64,000 nt of DNA from Demequina lignilytica (GCF_030418305.1 NZ_JAUHPX010000002.1:62001-126000), one strand, 5' to 3'; counted from the first letter of the stretch, positions 1-8,729 are shown. Numbers and translations are program-made. The notes: a model not told the origin generated them from the letters alone.

Positions 1-330
1 GGAGGCGCGGTTCACGGGAAGCGTGACGTCCACGGCCTCCTCGATCAGCACGCGCGCGTCGCGCTCGGCCTCGAGCTCCTCGGTGCGGGCGGCCAGCGCC
101 CGGCCGATCGTGGCCCGGGCCGCGCCCATCGCCTTGCCCGCGGCCGCCTTGTCGGCGGGCTCGAGGTCCTTGATGCCTCGGTTCGCGAGCGTCAGCGCCG
201 CCTTGTCGCCCGTGTGGGCGATGCGCGCGTCCTTGAGCTCGTCGAGCGTGGCGGCCTGCGCGAACGCGGCGAGCGCCGCCTGCACGGCGTCCTCGACGCC
301 GACGGCGTCGAGCGGGGAGAGATCAGTCAT
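1..330 (-). CDS. pheS: Phenylalanyl-tRNA synthetase alpha subunit, N-terminal part
   Basis: Translation from the ATG at 330 begins MTDLSPLDAVG and reads on to the window edge for 110 codons with no stop. It gives the coiled-coil tRNA-binding arm of PheS, including the family signature LEAERDARVLIEEAVDVTLP near residue 90. PheS with PheT charges tRNA-Phe in the cytoplasm. The catalytic class II domain lies outside the window. A GAAGGG Shine-Dalgarno sequence lies 6 bases before the ATG. Its position downstream of infC-rpmI-rplT-trmH matches the usual actinobacterial order, here interrupted by cyclase and HNH genes. Certain as to family; incomplete only because of the window edge. Confidence 0.93.
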   Translation of the reverse strand, partial: MTDLSPLDAVGVEDAVQAALAAFAQAATLDELKDARIAHTGDKAALTLANRGIKDLEPADKAAAGKAMGAARATIGRALAARTEELEAERDARVLIEEAVDVTLPVNRAS

Positions 331-447
331 GAGCGACCCTTCACAGCCTGGAAAAACCTACGGAAGTCTATCGGTCGCGCGGGGCTCTCCGGCCGGCGAT
401 GCTGCGGGTGGCACGGCGGTGGGACGATGCGGGCGCGAGCGCGGGTC

Positions 448-472
448 AGGCCCGGGGGTCCTCCCCGGGCCT
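448..472 (-). terminator. Perfect 10-bp hairpin between the cyclase gene and pheS
   Basis: AGGCCCGGGG and CCCCGGGCCT pair perfectly around a 5-base loop. The hairpin lies about 97 bases beyond the stop of the GGDEF gene ending at 569 and 118 bases before the pheS start. No T-run follows on either strand, so it is either a GC-rich terminator for the cyclase operon or a leader structure for pheS. The rest of 331-568 shows nothing else I can name apart from one GGACGATGCGG copy at 422-432. Confidence 0.5.
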
Positions 473-568
473 AGATAAACAGACGCACGGCGGCGCGCGG
501 CAGGCGGCGGCTCGGACTCGTGGTCATGACCTCACCGTACCAGCCGTCTCGATGCGCCGGCCGGCCCG

Positions 569-2080
569 TCAGAGCCGGCGGCTCTCGTAGGCGACGCCCT
601 TCTCGACCACGCGCCCGGAGACCAGCGCCTCGTCGGCGGCGACGATCCAGTAGCGGAGACGATGGTCGGCTCCCGTCGCCTCGACCCAGCCCGCGCTGAC
701 GCCCACGTCGAACTCGGCGCCCACCGCATCGTCCAACGCCCGGGCGGCGGAGCGGCGCATGCGCTCGACCGCCACGGCCGGATCCTCGTCGTCGTCGAGC
801 AGGAGGACCGCCGCGAACTCGTCGCCGCCGAGGCGACCCACCAGGTCGCGCGGCCCGGCGCCGCGCACCAAGCCGTCCGCGACCGCCGCGAGCGCCGCGT
901 CGCCGCTCTCGTGTCCCGCGCCGTCGTTGACGGACTTGAAGTGGTCGAGGTCGAACACGGCCACCACGGAGCGGGCGCGCTTGCGCCGGGCCGTGTAGAG
1001 CATCGTCGCGCCGGTCGCGTCGAAGTGATGCCGGTTCGCCAGGCCCGTCAGCGCATCGGTACGCGCCCGCAGCGACATCTCGCCCGCGGGGCGACGCAGC
1101 ACCCAGAGCACCAGGGCGAGGATGCCCGTGATGCCGATGATCGCGATGGTGAAGAACGTCATGGTGCGATCCACGGCGGCGACCGCGGGCAGCACGTCGG
1201 CGCTTTCGATCTGGACGGTGAGGACCCACGGGATGTCGTCCGACACCGGCCGCTCGTAGGACACGAGCGACTCCTCCACGCGCACGATCCCGTTCTCGAC
1301 CTCGACCGTCTCGGCGTCCGCGGGCATCGCGATGTCGGCATCGCCCGCGAGCAGCGTGCCGTCGGCCCCGGACAGGCGCGCCGCGCCGTAGCCGGCCGCG
1401 GGCGACTGCGCGAGCATGCTGGTGAGCATCGCGGAGTCGAGCCGCACGACGGCGATACCGCTGGGCTCCGCCCCCGGGACCGTCACGACCATGGCCGCGG
1501 TGATCGTGGTGCGACCGCCAGGGGTGACGACCGGGTCGGCCCACTGCACCCCCGGTTCCGAGACGTCCGCCTGCTCCCACACGACGTCGCTCACCGGCGG
1601 CGGCGGGCGCAGGCCCTCGGGGGCATCCGTCGGCTCGAGGGCGGCGTCCAGCAAGGTGGTGGCGACGGACCCGTCCGACGTGGTGACCGAGTATGCGTAG
1701 CCGTCCTCGACGCGGGCGAGGTCGTGGGCCGTGCCGTCGGCCGACGCCACCGTCAGGCCGGTGATCGCCTGCTGCGACTCCATCGCCGAGGCGAGCGCCT
1801 CCAGCACCCGATCGGCATCGCCCAGCGCGTCCGGCGTCGAGCCCAGCAGCACCGTCATGGACCGCAGCGCGGTCTCCGCGGGACGGGTCGCGGCGGCCAC
1901 CTGGACCGCCGTCGCGTCGCCGACCAGGGCCACGCCCTCGACGGACACGCGACGCGAGTCCGCGTCGACGCTCGCGCGCACCACGATCGAGATCATGCCG
2001 ATCAGCGCCAGGGCGCCCAGGACGATCCCGAAGACCCACGCGAGGGGATCGCTGGCCCCGCGCAGCGTGTAGCGCGACAT
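569..2080 (-). CDS. Membrane diguanylate cyclase with extracytoplasmic sensor domain (paralogue 1)
   Basis: A 503-residue protein expected to make cyclic di-GMP from two GTP at the inner face of the membrane. One membrane segment lies at about residues 13-35 and a second at about 305-328. The roughly 270-residue exported region between them resembles a dCache-type ligand sensor. A GGDEF domain follows, opening with RTDALTGLANR, and the signature GGDEF is at 418-422. The inhibitory site normally five residues before it (RxxD) reads GPRD, so product inhibition is probably lost. The usual ALYxAK end motif is replaced by EALVSGR. It is the last gene of the cyclase / membrane protein / cyclase set. 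Activity is inferred from the intact GGDEF. Confidence 0.88.
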   Translation of the reverse strand: MSRYTLRGASDPLAWVFGIVLGALALIGMISIVVRASVDADSRRVSVEGVALVGDATAVQVAAATRPAETALRSMTVLLGSTPDALGDADRVLEALASAMESQQAITGLTVASADGTAHDLARVEDGYAYSVTTSDGSVATTLLDAALEPTDAPEGLRPPPPVSDVVWEQADVSEPGVQWADPVVTPGGRTTITAAMVVTVPGAEPSGIAVVRLDSAMLTSMLAQSPAAGYGAARLSGADGTLLAGDADIAMPADAETVEVENGIVRVEESLVSYERPVSDDIPWVLTVQIESADVLPAVAAVDRTMTFFTIAIIGITGILALVLWVLRRPAGEMSLRARTDALTGLANRHHFDATGATMLYTARRKRARSVVAVFDLDHFKSVNDGAGHESGDAALAAVADGLVRGAGPRDLVGRLGGDEFAAVLLLDDDEDPAVAVERMRRSAARALDDAVGAEFDVGVSAGWVEATGADHRLRYWIVAADEALVSGRVVEKGVAYESRRL

Positions 2081-2185
2081 CAGCTCCCCACCGCCATCGC
2101 TGCTCCGTCCCCCAACGTACGCCCCCCGACGTTTGCGGTGGAGCCTAGCAGGGGCTTTGTGCGATTTGGGAGGATGTGACCAGCG

Positions 2186-2665
2186 TCACCACCGAGTGCC
2201 GAACAGCACCAGCAGCGCGAGGATGATCACCACGGTGTTGACGGCCGGCATGGCGACGCGCAGGCCCGTGGGGATCGTGGGGTTCTTCACGAACACGATG
2301 TTCATGAGGAACATGAAGAAGGCGAGGATGGTGGTGATCGAGAGGACCACCACCGGGATGCTGCCGACGAGGGGCCAGAGCAGCAGCAGCACCGGCGCGA
2401 ACATCGTGATCTTCGCGCGGGTGGGCACGTGGGCGCCCATCTTGAGGATCGGCTTGCCGTCGAGGTACAGCGTCTGGAAGCCGGGGATCACGCCGTTGGC
2501 GGAGAGCTTCGCGACCGACCCGTTGCGCATGGGGATCTGCCACGCGCCCTTGCGGCGCTTCACGACGGTGCCGTCGATGCGCACCTTGTACAGCAGCCCC
2601 AGGACTCCGACGACCTCGACCTTGCCACGCGCTCCGGGGATCTCCAGCACGCGGGTGTTGTCCAT
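2186..2665 (-). CDS. Small integral membrane protein of unknown function
   Basis: A 159-residue protein, not recognised. The first 80 residues look like a soluble beta-rich domain that begins MDNTRVLEIPGARGKVEVVG. The rest is hydrophobic, with about three membrane segments between residues 82 and 157. AGGAGG precedes the ATG by a good distance. It starts only 29 bases after the upstream cyclase stop and ends 105 bases before the next cyclase start, so it is probably co-transcribed with both and may be functionally linked to them. That link is inferred from position only. Confidence 0.72.
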   Translation of the reverse strand: MDNTRVLEIPGARGKVEVVGVLGLLYKVRIDGTVVKRRKGAWQIPMRNGSVAKLSANGVIPGFQTLYLDGKPILKMGAHVPTRAKITMFAPVLLLLWPLVGSIPVVVLSITTILAFFMFLMNIVFVKNPTIPTGLRVAMPAVNTVVIILALLVLFGTRW

Positions 2666-2694
2666 CGGTCCTCCTCGGTTCGCCGGGGCCGCGC

Positions 2695-4392
2695 TCAGCG
2701 CCGGTCCCCGGGGAGACTACCAGCCGGCGCGCGGCCGTCCTCCCCGCCCGCGGCATCGTCGACCCGCACCACCGGGACCTGCCCGGTGGTGCCCGCGACG
2801 TGGCCGAACGCGTACGTGCGGCCCTTGTGCGCGCGCTTGCCCGTGACGAGGGCCTCGTCGGCCGCGCTCACGAGCGCATCGGGGTCGTAGCCACATTCGG
2901 CCGTGGTGGCGAAGCCCGCGGTGACGCCCACCACCCCGGCGGCGCGGAGCGACTCGTGGATGGCGATCTCGACGTCGTCGCGGAGCCGGCGGGCGACCTC
3001 GACCGGGGACCCCCGCTCCGCGAGCCGGAGCACCGCGGCGAACTCGTCGCCGCCCAGGCGAGCGGCGACGTCGCGGGTACGCAGGGAGGCGAGCATGGCG
3101 TCGCCGACCGCCGCGAGCACCACGTCGCCAGCGTCATGGCCCTCCGCATCGTTGAGCCGCTTGAAGTCGTCGAGGTCGAGCGCGACCACCATGACGGTGT
3201 CGCCCTGGGTCCTGGCCGAGGCGACGATGCCGCGGAGCCGCCGCGGGAACTCGTACCTGTTCGCCAGGCCCGTGAGCGCGTCCGTGCTCGCGCGGTGCCG
3301 CATCGTCCTCACCGGACGCCACATCTGCCAGGCGAGGATCGACGCGACGGCGACGAGCGCGAGGCTCACGGCCGCGATCGTGAAGGTCGCCGTGCGGAAG
3401 CTGGCGAGGCCGGGCGCGAGATCGCGCGCGTCGGTCTCGAGGTGGAGGATCCAGTCGAGACCCGTCGCGGGATCGAGCGACCGCTCGAGCGTGACCACCG
3501 TGTCGCGGGTCGCGAACACGTCGCCGCCGTCACCGCCCGGCGTGGGGGCGGTGCTGGGAAGCCCGATCTCGCCGGCCAGGGGAACCTCGCCGGTCTCGGA
3601 CAGGACGTCGCGGACCAGGTCCCGGGATCCCGCGGGAGCGGCGATCACCCGGCGGTCGCCGGTCAGGATGAAGGCGCCGGCGTCCTCGCCGATCGGGATG
3701 TCGTCCAGCAGCGCGCCGAGGGAGTCCGGGTCGAGGTCGGCGCCGACGACCAGGATCGAGCCGCCATCGCCGGACAGCGCCTGCACCGGCGAGACGACGA
3801 GCTCCCCGGTTCGCACCGAGATGTACGGATCGGTCCACGTGAGGCCCGCGCCGTCGACCGCCGCGTCGTACCAGGGGCGGGTGTCGAGGTCGTAGGCGCC
3901 GTCCTCCGCGTCGATCGCCGTGATCGCGTGGTCGGGGCCGAGCTCGGACCGCTCCACGTGGGCCCGCCCGGGATCTCCGTCGATCGGGGTGATCTCGTAG
4001 ACGGTGTAGCCGGCGTCGGCCGTCGCGACGGCGAGCACCTCGCCCGAGGGCCAGCCGATGAAGATCGAGCCGACGCCCGGCTCGCGGTCGAGCCGGTCCG
4101 CGAGCGCGCCGATCAGGTCGGCGGTGTCGGGCACACCCCGCCTGTCGAGCTCGGAGACCGTGCCGCGCACCACGTCCGAGGCGGAGTCGAGCGCGGTCGC
4201 CACGCGCTCCGTCATCAGGTCGCCGACGTACGAATAGGTGTCGCGCGCGGCGGCCTCCGCGCCCCGATCGGCGACCACGACCGCGGTGACGGCGATCAAC
4301 GCCTGGACCACGAGGATCGCGACGACCGCCACGGCGGCGACGAGCATGCCGCGCAGGCGCGAGACGCGCAGGCGGAGCTTCCGGATCCTCAT
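2695..4392 (-). CDS. Membrane diguanylate cyclase with dCache sensor (paralogue 2)
   Basis: A 565-residue paralogue of the cyclase at 569-2080. The basic N-terminus MRIRKLRLRVSRLRG leads into a membrane helix at about residues 16-41. The exported region carries the dCache pattern RPWYDAA...WTDPYIS. A second helix at about 345-367 leads to the GGDEF domain, with the signature at 447-451. Unlike its neighbour it keeps the inhibitory RxxD as RTRD at 438-441. The usual ALYxAK motif is again degraded (EALVTGK). I chose the ATG at 4392 because the basic segment and helix start there and no domain lies upstream. Confidence 0.88.
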   Translation of the reverse strand: MRIRKLRLRVSRLRGMLVAAVAVVAILVVQALIAVTAVVVADRGAEAAARDTYSYVGDLMTERVATALDSASDVVRGTVSELDRRGVPDTADLIGALADRLDREPGVGSIFIGWPSGEVLAVATADAGYTVYEITPIDGDPGRAHVERSELGPDHAITAIDAEDGAYDLDTRPWYDAAVDGAGLTWTDPYISVRTGELVVSPVQALSGDGGSILVVGADLDPDSLGALLDDIPIGEDAGAFILTGDRRVIAAPAGSRDLVRDVLSETGEVPLAGEIGLPSTAPTPGGDGGDVFATRDTVVTLERSLDPATGLDWILHLETDARDLAPGLASFRTATFTIAAVSLALVAVASILAWQMWRPVRTMRHRASTDALTGLANRYEFPRRLRGIVASARTQGDTVMVVALDLDDFKRLNDAEGHDAGDVVLAAVGDAMLASLRTRDVAARLGGDEFAAVLRLAERGSPVEVARRLRDDVEIAIHESLRAAGVVGVTAGFATTAECGYDPDALVSAADEALVTGKRAHKGRTYAFGHVAGTTGQVPVVRVDDAAGGEDGRAPAGSLPGDRR

Positions 4393-4534
4393 GGACCCAA
4401 TTGTCGGCCGTGCGGGGACGTGCCTGGTGCGACGGGAGGCGTGGACTTGGTCACATGGGGGTTCCTCGCGGGTTGTCCCCGGCCTTCGTGTCCGGTTTGT
4501 CGGGAATGTCAGAGGGTGCTGATGGGATGGTCCC

Positions 4535-6187
4535 ATGTTGATCTCGGCGGACCGGGTGGCGCCCCTCGCGGATGCGGTGGGACGCCTCGACGCGCGCGAG
4601 ACGTCGGACCTGCGGCGCCCCGAGGTGCTCGAGGCGCTGGAGGCATGCGGGCGGCTCGCCGCGGCGGCGCGGCTCCCGCTGGCGATCATGGCGGCGGAGG
4701 TGGCGGCGCGCTCCCCGCGCGACGCGTCGAGCCTCGCGCGGCGCGAGGGGTACTCGTCAGCCGAGCGGCTGGTCGCGGCGCGCTGCGGGGTCTCGATCGC
4801 CGAGGCTATCCGGCTCATCGAGGCGGGGCGGGCCTTCATGACGCCGGACGATGCGGGCCCCGGAGGCGGCGGAGAACCCGAGGGCGGCGGCGGTCCGGAA
4901 GGCGGGCCGGATGACGGCGGTGGCGGGCCGGGCGATGGCGGCGGGGGTCCGGGCGATGGCGGTGGCGGGCCGGATGGCGGAGGTCCGCCGCCTCCTCCGC
5001 CCCCTCCGCTCGGGCCGGTCGCCGCCGCGCTCCGCGACGGGCGCATCGGCACCGACGCAGCCGCCCTGATCCGCGAGACCCTGCGAGCGCTGTCGGACCC
5101 GGCCCTCCCGGGAGCGCTCGGGCGGGAGGCGCGGCTCGCGATGGAGCGCGACCTGGTCGCCCGCGCGTGCACGCTTGACCTGCGTGATCTGCGGGCGTGC
5201 TGCGCGCGGCTCCGCGCCAGCCACGACGCGCGCAGCCGTGCGGAGCGCGAGCGGCGCCTGCGGGCGCAGCGGCATCTCACCTTCACCGAGCAGTCGGACG
5301 GGATGGTGCTGCTCCAGGCTCGGCTCGATCCCGAATCCGCGCTGCCCGTACGCGCGTGGTTCGACGCGCAGGTCAAGCGGACCCTGCAGGCGGCGAAGGA
5401 GTCGGACGTGCCGGACTCGCGCTCCTCGGGGCAGATCAGGGCGGACCTGATGGTGCAGCTCGCGAACCACGGACTTCGCTGCGGCAGCCCGGGCGACCGC
5501 GCCCCGGCTCAGGTGATCGTCCACGTCGAGCTGGAGTCGCTCCGGAGCGGCCTCGGCGAGGTGCGTCCCGAGACCGCGGGGCTGCCGCTCAGCGTCGAGT
5601 CGGTGCGCCGGATGTGCGCCGACATCGAGATCATCCCCGCGGTCCTCGGATCCCGGTCGCTCCCGTTGGACGTCGGGAGGCGGGTGCGGCCGTTCTCAGC
5701 CGCCCAGCGACGGGCGTTGGCGGCGCGGGACGGGGGCTGCGCGTGGTGCGGGGCGCCCGCCGCGTGGTGCGAGGCCCACCACATCGTGCCGTGGGCCCGG
5801 GGCGGCGGGACCGATCTGTCGAACGGCGTCCTGCTCTGCCGTGGATGTCATCTGCGGATCCACGACACGCGCTGGGAGGTCGAGGTGCGCGGCGAGGAGG
5901 TCGTCTTCATCCCTCCGCCCGAGGTCGACGCTGGGCGTGAGCCGCGTCCGGCAGCGCGACAACGCACGGCGGCACCCCGAGGCGGCCGCGACCGAGGCGG
6001 CCCGGCGGGAGGAGTCCCGACCGAGCAGGCCCGCCACGCCGTGACCGTCCACGTGTCGACGCGGGACGGCGGAGACGACGGCGAGGACGGCGCGGCAGGT
6101 GAGAGTCCCGCGGGAGTGCCACATGACCGGCGGATCGACGACGACGCGACGACGACGCCGCAACCGGGCGCGGGAGCGCTCTGGTGA
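4535..6187 (+). CDS. DUF222 / HNH endonuclease domain protein with Gly-rich and poly-Pro linker
   Basis: A 550-residue protein of the actinobacterial DUF222-HNH family, which is present in multiple copies in many Micrococcales and whose role is not established. The DUF222 helical region is split by a linker at about residues 104-160: a glycine-rich stretch with three DGGGGPx repeats, then eight prolines. The HNH nuclease motif lies at about 402-445: CAWC, then AHHIVPW, then GVLLCRGCH, which supplies four zinc-binding cysteines and the catalytic His-His pair. A variable tail of about 90 residues rich in Arg and Gly follows. The gene stands alone on the plus strand inside an otherwise conserved pheS-infC neighbourhood, so insertion is likely. 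Confidence 0.85.
   Translation: MLISADRVAPLADAVGRLDARETSDLRRPEVLEALEACGRLAAAARLPLAIMAAEVAARSPRDASSLARREGYSSAERLVAARCGVSIAEAIRLIEAGRAFMTPDDAGPGGGGEPEGGGGPEGGPDDGGGGPGDGGGGPGDGGGGPDGGGPPPPPPPPLGPVAAALRDGRIGTDAAALIRETLRALSDPALPGALGREARLAMERDLVARACTLDLRDLRACCARLRASHDARSRAERERRLRAQRHLTFTEQSDGMVLLQARLDPESALPVRAWFDAQVKRTLQAAKESDVPDSRSSGQIRADLMVQLANHGLRCGSPGDRAPAQVIVHVELESLRSGLGEVRPETAGLPLSVESVRRMCADIEIIPAVLGSRSLPLDVGRRVRPFSAAQRRALAARDGGCAWCGAPAAWCEAHHIVPWARGGGTDLSNGVLLCRGCHLRIHDTRWEVEVRGEEVVFIPPPEVDAGREPRPAARQRTAAPRGGRDRGGPAGGVPTEQARHAVTVHVSTRDGGDDGEDGAAGESPAGVPHDRRIDDDATTTPQPGAGALW
4913..4975 (+). repeat. Three in-frame 21-bp tandem repeats in the HNH gene linker
   Basis: Three consecutive 21-base units encode DGGGGPG, DGGGGPG and DGGGGPD (residues 127-147). 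The flanks 4860-4912 (Gly/Glu/Pro rich) and 4976-5012 (Gly then poly-Pro) extend the low-complexity block. Such repeats are prone to copy-number change and make the linker length likely to differ between strains. Confidence 0.8.
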
Positions 6188-6255
6188 CGGCTCCGCGGCG
6201 GCGAGGTGACGCTGGGTACAGGTTCCCGCGTGCCAATGTGCCGCGAGGTACAGGT

Positions 6256-7107
6256 TCAGGCGTGCTGTGCCGACGCGGAGGCGTACAGGCACACCGTGGC
6301 CGCCGTCGCCAGGTTCAGGCTCTCCGCCCGACCGTAAATGGGGATGCGCACCACGGCGTCGGCGAGCGCGAGCTCGTCCTCGCTCAGGCCCCAGGCCTCG
6401 TTGCCGAACACCCACGCTGTCGGCGACGCGAGTGACTCCGCTCCCCCGGCGCCCGCGCCGGCCTCGGGATCGCCCAGGAGGTCCTCGCCCGAACCGTCGG
6501 CGGCCAGGACCGTCAGCCCCGCCGTGCGGAGCGCCTCGACGGCTTCGCCCAGCGGAGCGCGCGCGACCGGGAGGTGGAAGAGCGAGCCCGCCGTCGAGCG
6601 GATCACCTTGGGGTTGCCCGGGTCGACCGACTCCCCCGCGAGCACCACCGCGTCGGCGCCCGCCGCGTCGGCCGCGCGGATCACGGCACCGGCGTTGCCG
6701 GGGTCGCGCACGTTCGACAGCACCGCGACCAGGCGGGGGCGGGCGGCGACCACGTCGTCGAACGAGACGCCCGTCGAGGCGAGGACGGCGACCACGCCCT
6801 GCGCGTCCGCGCTCATCGCGCCGAGCACCTCGGGAGTGCCCAGATGCACGTACAGCCCCGCCGCGATCGCCTCCGTGGCGATCTCGGGGTGACGCGCGTG
6901 CGCATCCTCGGTGAGGTAGACGTCATGCACGCGATCGGCGGCGTGACGCACCGCCTCGCGGACCGACTGAGGCCCCTCGACCAGGATCACGCCTGCCCGG
7001 GAGCGTGCAGAACGCCCCGCCAGTGCCGCGACTCTCTTGACCCGCTCGGCCCTCGGATTCGAGAGCGTGACGGAGAGGTCTGCAGGCCCGGCGGGGCGTT
7101 CCGACAT
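6256..7107 (-). CDS. TrmH/SpoU family RNA 2'-O-methyltransferase
   Basis: A 283-residue knotted (SPOUT) methyltransferase that transfers a methyl group from S-adenosylmethionine to a ribose 2'-hydroxyl in rRNA or tRNA. The N-terminal substrate-binding domain begins near VEGPQSVREAV. The catalytic domain carries motif 1 (SNVRDPGNAGAVIRAADAAG, about residues 131-150), motif 2 (FGNEAWGLS) and motif 3 (ESLNLATAATVCLY) at the C-terminus, which form the knot. It lies 11 bases after the rplT stop, in the usual infC-rpmI-rplT-trmH order. The exact target nucleotide cannot be read from sequence. Confidence 0.92.
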   Translation of the reverse strand: MSERPAGPADLSVTLSNPRAERVKRVAALAGRSARSRAGVILVEGPQSVREAVRHAADRVHDVYLTEDAHARHPEIATEAIAAGLYVHLGTPEVLGAMSADAQGVVAVLASTGVSFDDVVAARPRLVAVLSNVRDPGNAGAVIRAADAAGADAVVLAGESVDPGNPKVIRSTAGSLFHLPVARAPLGEAVEALRTAGLTVLAADGSGEDLLGDPEAGAGAGGAESLASPTAWVFGNEAWGLSEDELALADAVVRIPIYGRAESLNLATAATVCLYASASAQHA

Positions 7108-7118
7108 GGTGGCCGTGC

Positions 7119-7499
7119 TTACGCGGCGGGCGCGTTGACGTCGGCCGGGAGGGCCTTCTTCGCCACCTCGACGAGCGCCGCGAAGGCAGCCTCGTCGTTC
7201 ACCGCGAGCTCGGCGAGCATGCGGCGGTCAACCTCGATCTCCGCGGCCTTGAGGCCCTGGATGAAGCGGTTGTAGGTGATGCCGTTCGCGCGGGCGGCGG
7301 CGTTGATGCGCTGGATCCACAGCTTGCGGAACTCGCTCTTCTTCGCGCGACGGTCGCGGTACGAGTAGACGAGGGAGTGGGTGACCTGCTCCTTCGCCTT
7401 CCGGTACAGGCGCGAACGCTGACCGCGGTAACCCGCGGCGCGCTCGAGGGTAGTCCGGCGCTTCTTCTGGGCGTTGACCGCCCGCTTGACGCGTGCCAT
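7119..7499 (-). CDS. rplT: 50S ribosomal protein L20
   Basis: A 126-residue protein beginning [19 protein letters not shown], the exact family start, with the highly basic N-terminal extension that threads into 23S rRNA and the globular part [16 protein letters not shown]20 is needed for early 50S assembly. The length is normal (117-130). The ATG at 7499 is chosen over an upstream in-frame ATG because all L20 proteins begin here and the preceding sequence is the L35 gene region. It is 34 bases from rpmI and in the same operon. Confidence 0.98.
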   Translation of the reverse strand: MARVKRAVNAQKKRRTTLERAAGYRGQRSRLYRKAKEQVTHSLVYSYRDRRAKKSEFRKLWIQRINAAARANGITYNRFIQGLKAAEIEVDRRMLAELAVNDEAAFAALVEVAKKALPADVNAPAA

Positions 7500-7533
7500 T
7501 TCAGTTCTCCTAGGTACGTGTGTCGGGGCGGGC

Positions 7534-7728
7534 TTACTTGCCCAGCAGCTTCTTGATCTTCTTCGAGTCGGCGTCCGACAGGATCTGGTCCTGCGCGACA
7601 CGGCGCTTGCGCGAGGAGTGCTTCTCCTCGAACTTGTGCACGTTCATGGCCGAGGCGTGCTTCACCTTGCCGGTGCCGGTGAGCTTGAAGCGCTTCTTGG
7701 CACCCGAGTGGGTCTTGTTCTTCGGCAT
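7534..7728 (-). CDS. rpmI: 50S ribosomal protein L35
   Basis: A 64-residue basic protein beginning [20 protein letters not shown], the family signature, and ending KKIKKLLGK. It is a structural protein of the large subunit. The start at 7728 is fixed by the conserved MPKNKT; an earlier in-frame ATG would add an unrelated 18 residues. An AAGGAG-type ribosome site lies in the 90-base gap after infC. Standard middle member of infC-rpmI-rplT. Confidence 0.98.
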   Translation of the reverse strand: MPKNKTHSGAKKRFKLTGTGKVKHASAMNVHKFEEKHSSRKRRVAQDQILSDADSKKIKKLLGK

Positions 7729-7819
7729 TGCTGCCACTCCTTCTAGGTCTGGCTGGGACCGGTGGGACCCAGCACGTTTCACGGGCGGCCAGCGCCCGAC
7801 ATCTGTATGAGGCCTCCGC

Positions 7820-8491
7820 CTACTCGGCGGCCGGCTCCTCGACCTCCACGGCCTCCGGCTCGGCGCCCTCGGTCTCCGCCTCCTCGGCGGCTCCCCTCGG
7901 TGCCTTGCGGTGCTCGCGGGCCTCGGCCTCGGCGGCCTTGCGGGCCTCGCGGGCCTGGCGCTGCTCCTCCTTGGCCTCCGCCTTCTTCTTCAGCGGGCCC
8001 AGGACGAGCGACATGTTGCGCCCCTCCTGCGAGGGCATGTTCTCGACGACCCCGTACTCCTCGAGCTCGGCCGCCAGCTTCAGCAGCAGGCGACGGCCCA
8101 TCTCGGGACGGGACTGCTCACGACCGCGGAACATGATCGTGACCTTGACCTTGTCGCCGCCCTTGAGGAAGCGGATGACGTGGCCCTTCTTGGTCTCGTA
8201 GTCGTGCTCGTCGATCTTGAGACGGAAACGCATCTCCTTGATCTCGGTGTTGGCCTGGTTGCGACGTGCCTCGCGTGCCTTCACCGCCGCCTCGTACTTG
8301 AACTTGCCGTAGTCCATCAGCTTGACGACGGGAGGACGCGAGTTGGGCGCGACCTCGACCAGGTCGAGCTCGGCGTCCTGCGCCAGACGCAGGGCATCCT
8401 CGATGCGGACGATGCCGACCTGCTCGCCCTTCGGACCGACCAGGCGGACCTCGGGGACCCGGATGCGCTCGTTGATGCGCGGCTCGTTGAT
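7820..8491 (-). CDS. infC: Translation initiation factor IF-3 with an AUC start codon
   Basis: A 223-residue IF-3, which keeps 30S subunits apart from 50S and checks the start codon-anticodon pair. The N domain starts [19 protein letters not shown] and runs to about residue 70. After the linker [16 protein letters not shown], the C domain ([22 protein letters not shown]) reaches about 175. An acidic/alanine tail of about 45 residues follows, typical of actinobacteria. The start is ATC at 8491. The Shine-Dalgarno AAGGAG lies 5 bases before it, and the frame is closed by a TAA four codons upstream with no ATG, GTG or TTG between. Rare AUU/AUC starts are known for infC and serve autoregulation by IF-3 itself. 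Confidence 0.95.
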   Translation of the reverse strand: MNEPRINERIRVPEVRLVGPKGEQVGIVRIEDALRLAQDAELDLVEVAPNSRPPVVKLMDYGKFKYEAAVKAREARRNQANTEIKEMRFRLKIDEHDYETKKGHVIRFLKGGDKVKVTIMFRGREQSRPEMGRRLLLKLAAELEEYGVVENMPSQEGRNMSLVLGPLKKKAEAKEEQRQAREARKAAEAEAREHRKAPRGAAEEAETEGAEPEAVEVEEPAAE

Positions 8492-8553
8492 AGCGGCTCC
8501 TTACCGTTGCTCTCGGACCGCCTCTCAGGCCGCCCCTCCCCGACAACGAGAAA

Positions 8554-8581
8554 GGCCCCTGCTCGAACGCGAGCAGAGGCC
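8554..8581 (-). terminator. Leader terminator/attenuator of the infC operon
   Basis: Read on the minus strand, GGCCTCTGCTCG pairs with CGAGCAGGGGCC (12 pairs, one U-G) around a CGTT loop and is followed by TTTCTCGTT, the form of an intrinsic terminator. It lies 62 bases before the infC start codon, inside the leader, so it must be conditionally bypassed for the operon to be expressed. Comparable hairpins precede infC in other actinobacteria. Which signal controls it is not visible. The rest of 8492-8729 is the divergent promoter region of infC and the DUF1844 gene. Confidence 0.78.
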
Positions 8582-8729
8582 ACCGCAGCACACGGCCCCC
8601 ACCCCGCGCGGACGCGTGGCTGACGCCGTGACCGTGAACCCTGGTCCGTGAGGTCCGAGGGTGGGAGGTGGACTCCGCTTGCGCGTTGCGACGTGTGCCG
8701 CAACCGGTCGATGGACAAGAATAGCAACC

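Noticed and set aside
331..568. Possible T-box or amino-acid leader before pheS
   Set aside because: No T-box sequence (UGGN bulge, antiterminator) or Phe-rich leader peptide is visible; only a single GC-rich hairpin.
662..2179. Long plus-strand reading frame opposite the cyclase gene
   Set aside because: It is an antisense frame typical of GC-rich codon usage; its translation is Arg/His-rich with no domain, while the minus strand encodes a clear GGDEF protein.
4860..5012. Tandem repeats resembling a repeat array or CRISPR
   Set aside because: They are in-frame Gly/Pro codons inside the HNH gene with no spacers.
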